Shown: positions 61,063 to 61,235 of the stretch, one piece after another | How the letters are laid out: every line of letters starts with the position of its first letter | How positions within the stretch are numbered: position 1 is the stretch's first letter | Source of the DNA: Acidobacterium sp. | Lineage (GTDB): Bacteria; Acidobacteriota; Terriglobia; Terriglobales; Acidobacteriaceae | NCBI GenBank assembly: GCA_027315385.1 | Contig: DAHUYD010000189.1 | Location: forward strand, 1-61,235 | DNA length: 61,235 nucleotides | Direction: 5' to 3' | Notes under the pieces: model-generated | What the model saw: only the letters and a program-made list of their open reading frames with translations | What the model was told of the DNA's origin: nothing | The model's database searches: none | Translations under genes and position numbers: made by a program

Positions 61063-61235
61063 ATGCCCGCCCTGCTCATCGAAAACGATCCGGCCCAGGC
61101 GACCGCGGTTCGAGAGGATCGGCGCTCCCTGGTGGCGCTGGAGAGGCGCAAGAGCCGCATTTTCCGCCTGTGGATTGCCACCGGAATCTTCTTCATGGTG
61201 CTGCCGGGAACCATTCTTGGCTTCACCAACTTGCT
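61063..61235 (+). CDS. Membrane protein, cut by the window end; perhaps a haem-copper-oxidase-like subunit
   Basis: Only the first 57 residues are present. A polar N-terminus of about 30 residues leads to a first transmembrane helix (IFRLWIATGIFFMVLPGTILGFTNLL). The PGT-x-LGF-x-N pattern recalls helix 1 of oxidase/NO-reductase-like subunits in Acidobacteriota, but this is weak. AGGAGA lies 5 bases before ATG 61063. Confidence 0.55.
   Translation, partial: MPALLIENDPAQATAVREDRRSLVALERRKSRIFRLWIATGIFFMVLPGTILGFTNL

Noticed and set aside
1-61235. tRNA, rRNA, CRISPR array, prophage or intact insertion sequence
   Set aside because: None could be recognised; no cloverleaf-like conserved ends, regularly spaced repeats, integrase or transposase were found by eye.

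Overview
The window reads as a chromosomal segment of a high-GC Gram-negative bacterium, most likely an Acidobacteriota (Terriglobia-like) genome. The main clues are an Oar-like TonB-dependent receptor with an N-terminal carboxypeptidase-regulatory domain, a large set of secreted plant-polymer enzymes, many PAS/GAF histidine kinases, and a plsX-rpmF-yceD block next to several small secreted proteins of unknown function. The taxonomic call is inference from gene style, not from a marker gene. I saw no rRNA, tRNA, CRISPR array, prophage or intact transposase.

Layout. 1-13.3 kb: carbohydrate use and outer-membrane uptake (TPR fragment, AsmA-like protein, secreted trehalase, GH28 polygalacturonase, a GH28-pectinesterase fusion, the TonB receptor, a lactonase-type beta-propeller). 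13.3-18.8 kb: a PagL-like outer-membrane enzyme, a histidine kinase / response regulator / Hpt operon, and a bacterial deoxyhypusine-synthase homologue. 18.9-25.9 kb: a minus-strand cluster of haem O synthase, a two-gene ABC exporter, a DUF420 protein and a small membrane protein, then AI-2E permease, shikimate kinase, an ECF sigma factor with its zinc-finger anti-sigma, and a ferredoxin. 26-32.3 kb: inositol monophosphatase coupled to an Hfq-like protein, a LolA-like secreted protein, a GNAT, a decayed purN fragment, a PIN toxin with its antitoxin, and plsX-rpmF-yceD. 32.6-45.7 kb: lipid kinase, a PDZ-containing NtrB-like kinase with an NtrC-like regulator behind two tandem sigma-54 promoters, an MlaE/MlaF lipid transporter, a methyltransferase, 3-hydroxybutyryl-CoA dehydrogenase, a PP2C phosphatase and tpiA. 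45.9-61.2 kb: an accessory, regulation-rich stretch with secreted proteins, a probable sRNA or attenuator, a KaiC-like ATPase coupled to a histidine kinase, three Crp/Fnr regulators (one interrupted by an amber stop), SYLF and small membrane proteins, a glycosyltransferase/GH130 pair, a MITE-like element, and a nitrosative-stress module (Ric plus Crp/Fnr) running into a truncated membrane-protein gene.

How the genes fit together. The first 13 kb supports pectin and trehalose breakdown with uptake of the products. The 36-42 kb block joins envelope-stress sensing (PDZ kinase, sigma-54 activator) to lipid transport by position. The right end looks like a stress and signalling island where shared DNA motifs tie regulators to neighbouring genes. 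The points most worth a second look are the tandem sigma-54 promoters, the purN relic, the amber-interrupted Crp/Fnr gene, the MITE at 58.5 kb, the sRNA/attenuator at 47.1 kb, the KaiC-kinase pair, and the 14-bp motif shared by the Crp/Fnr-Ric intergenic region and the last gene.
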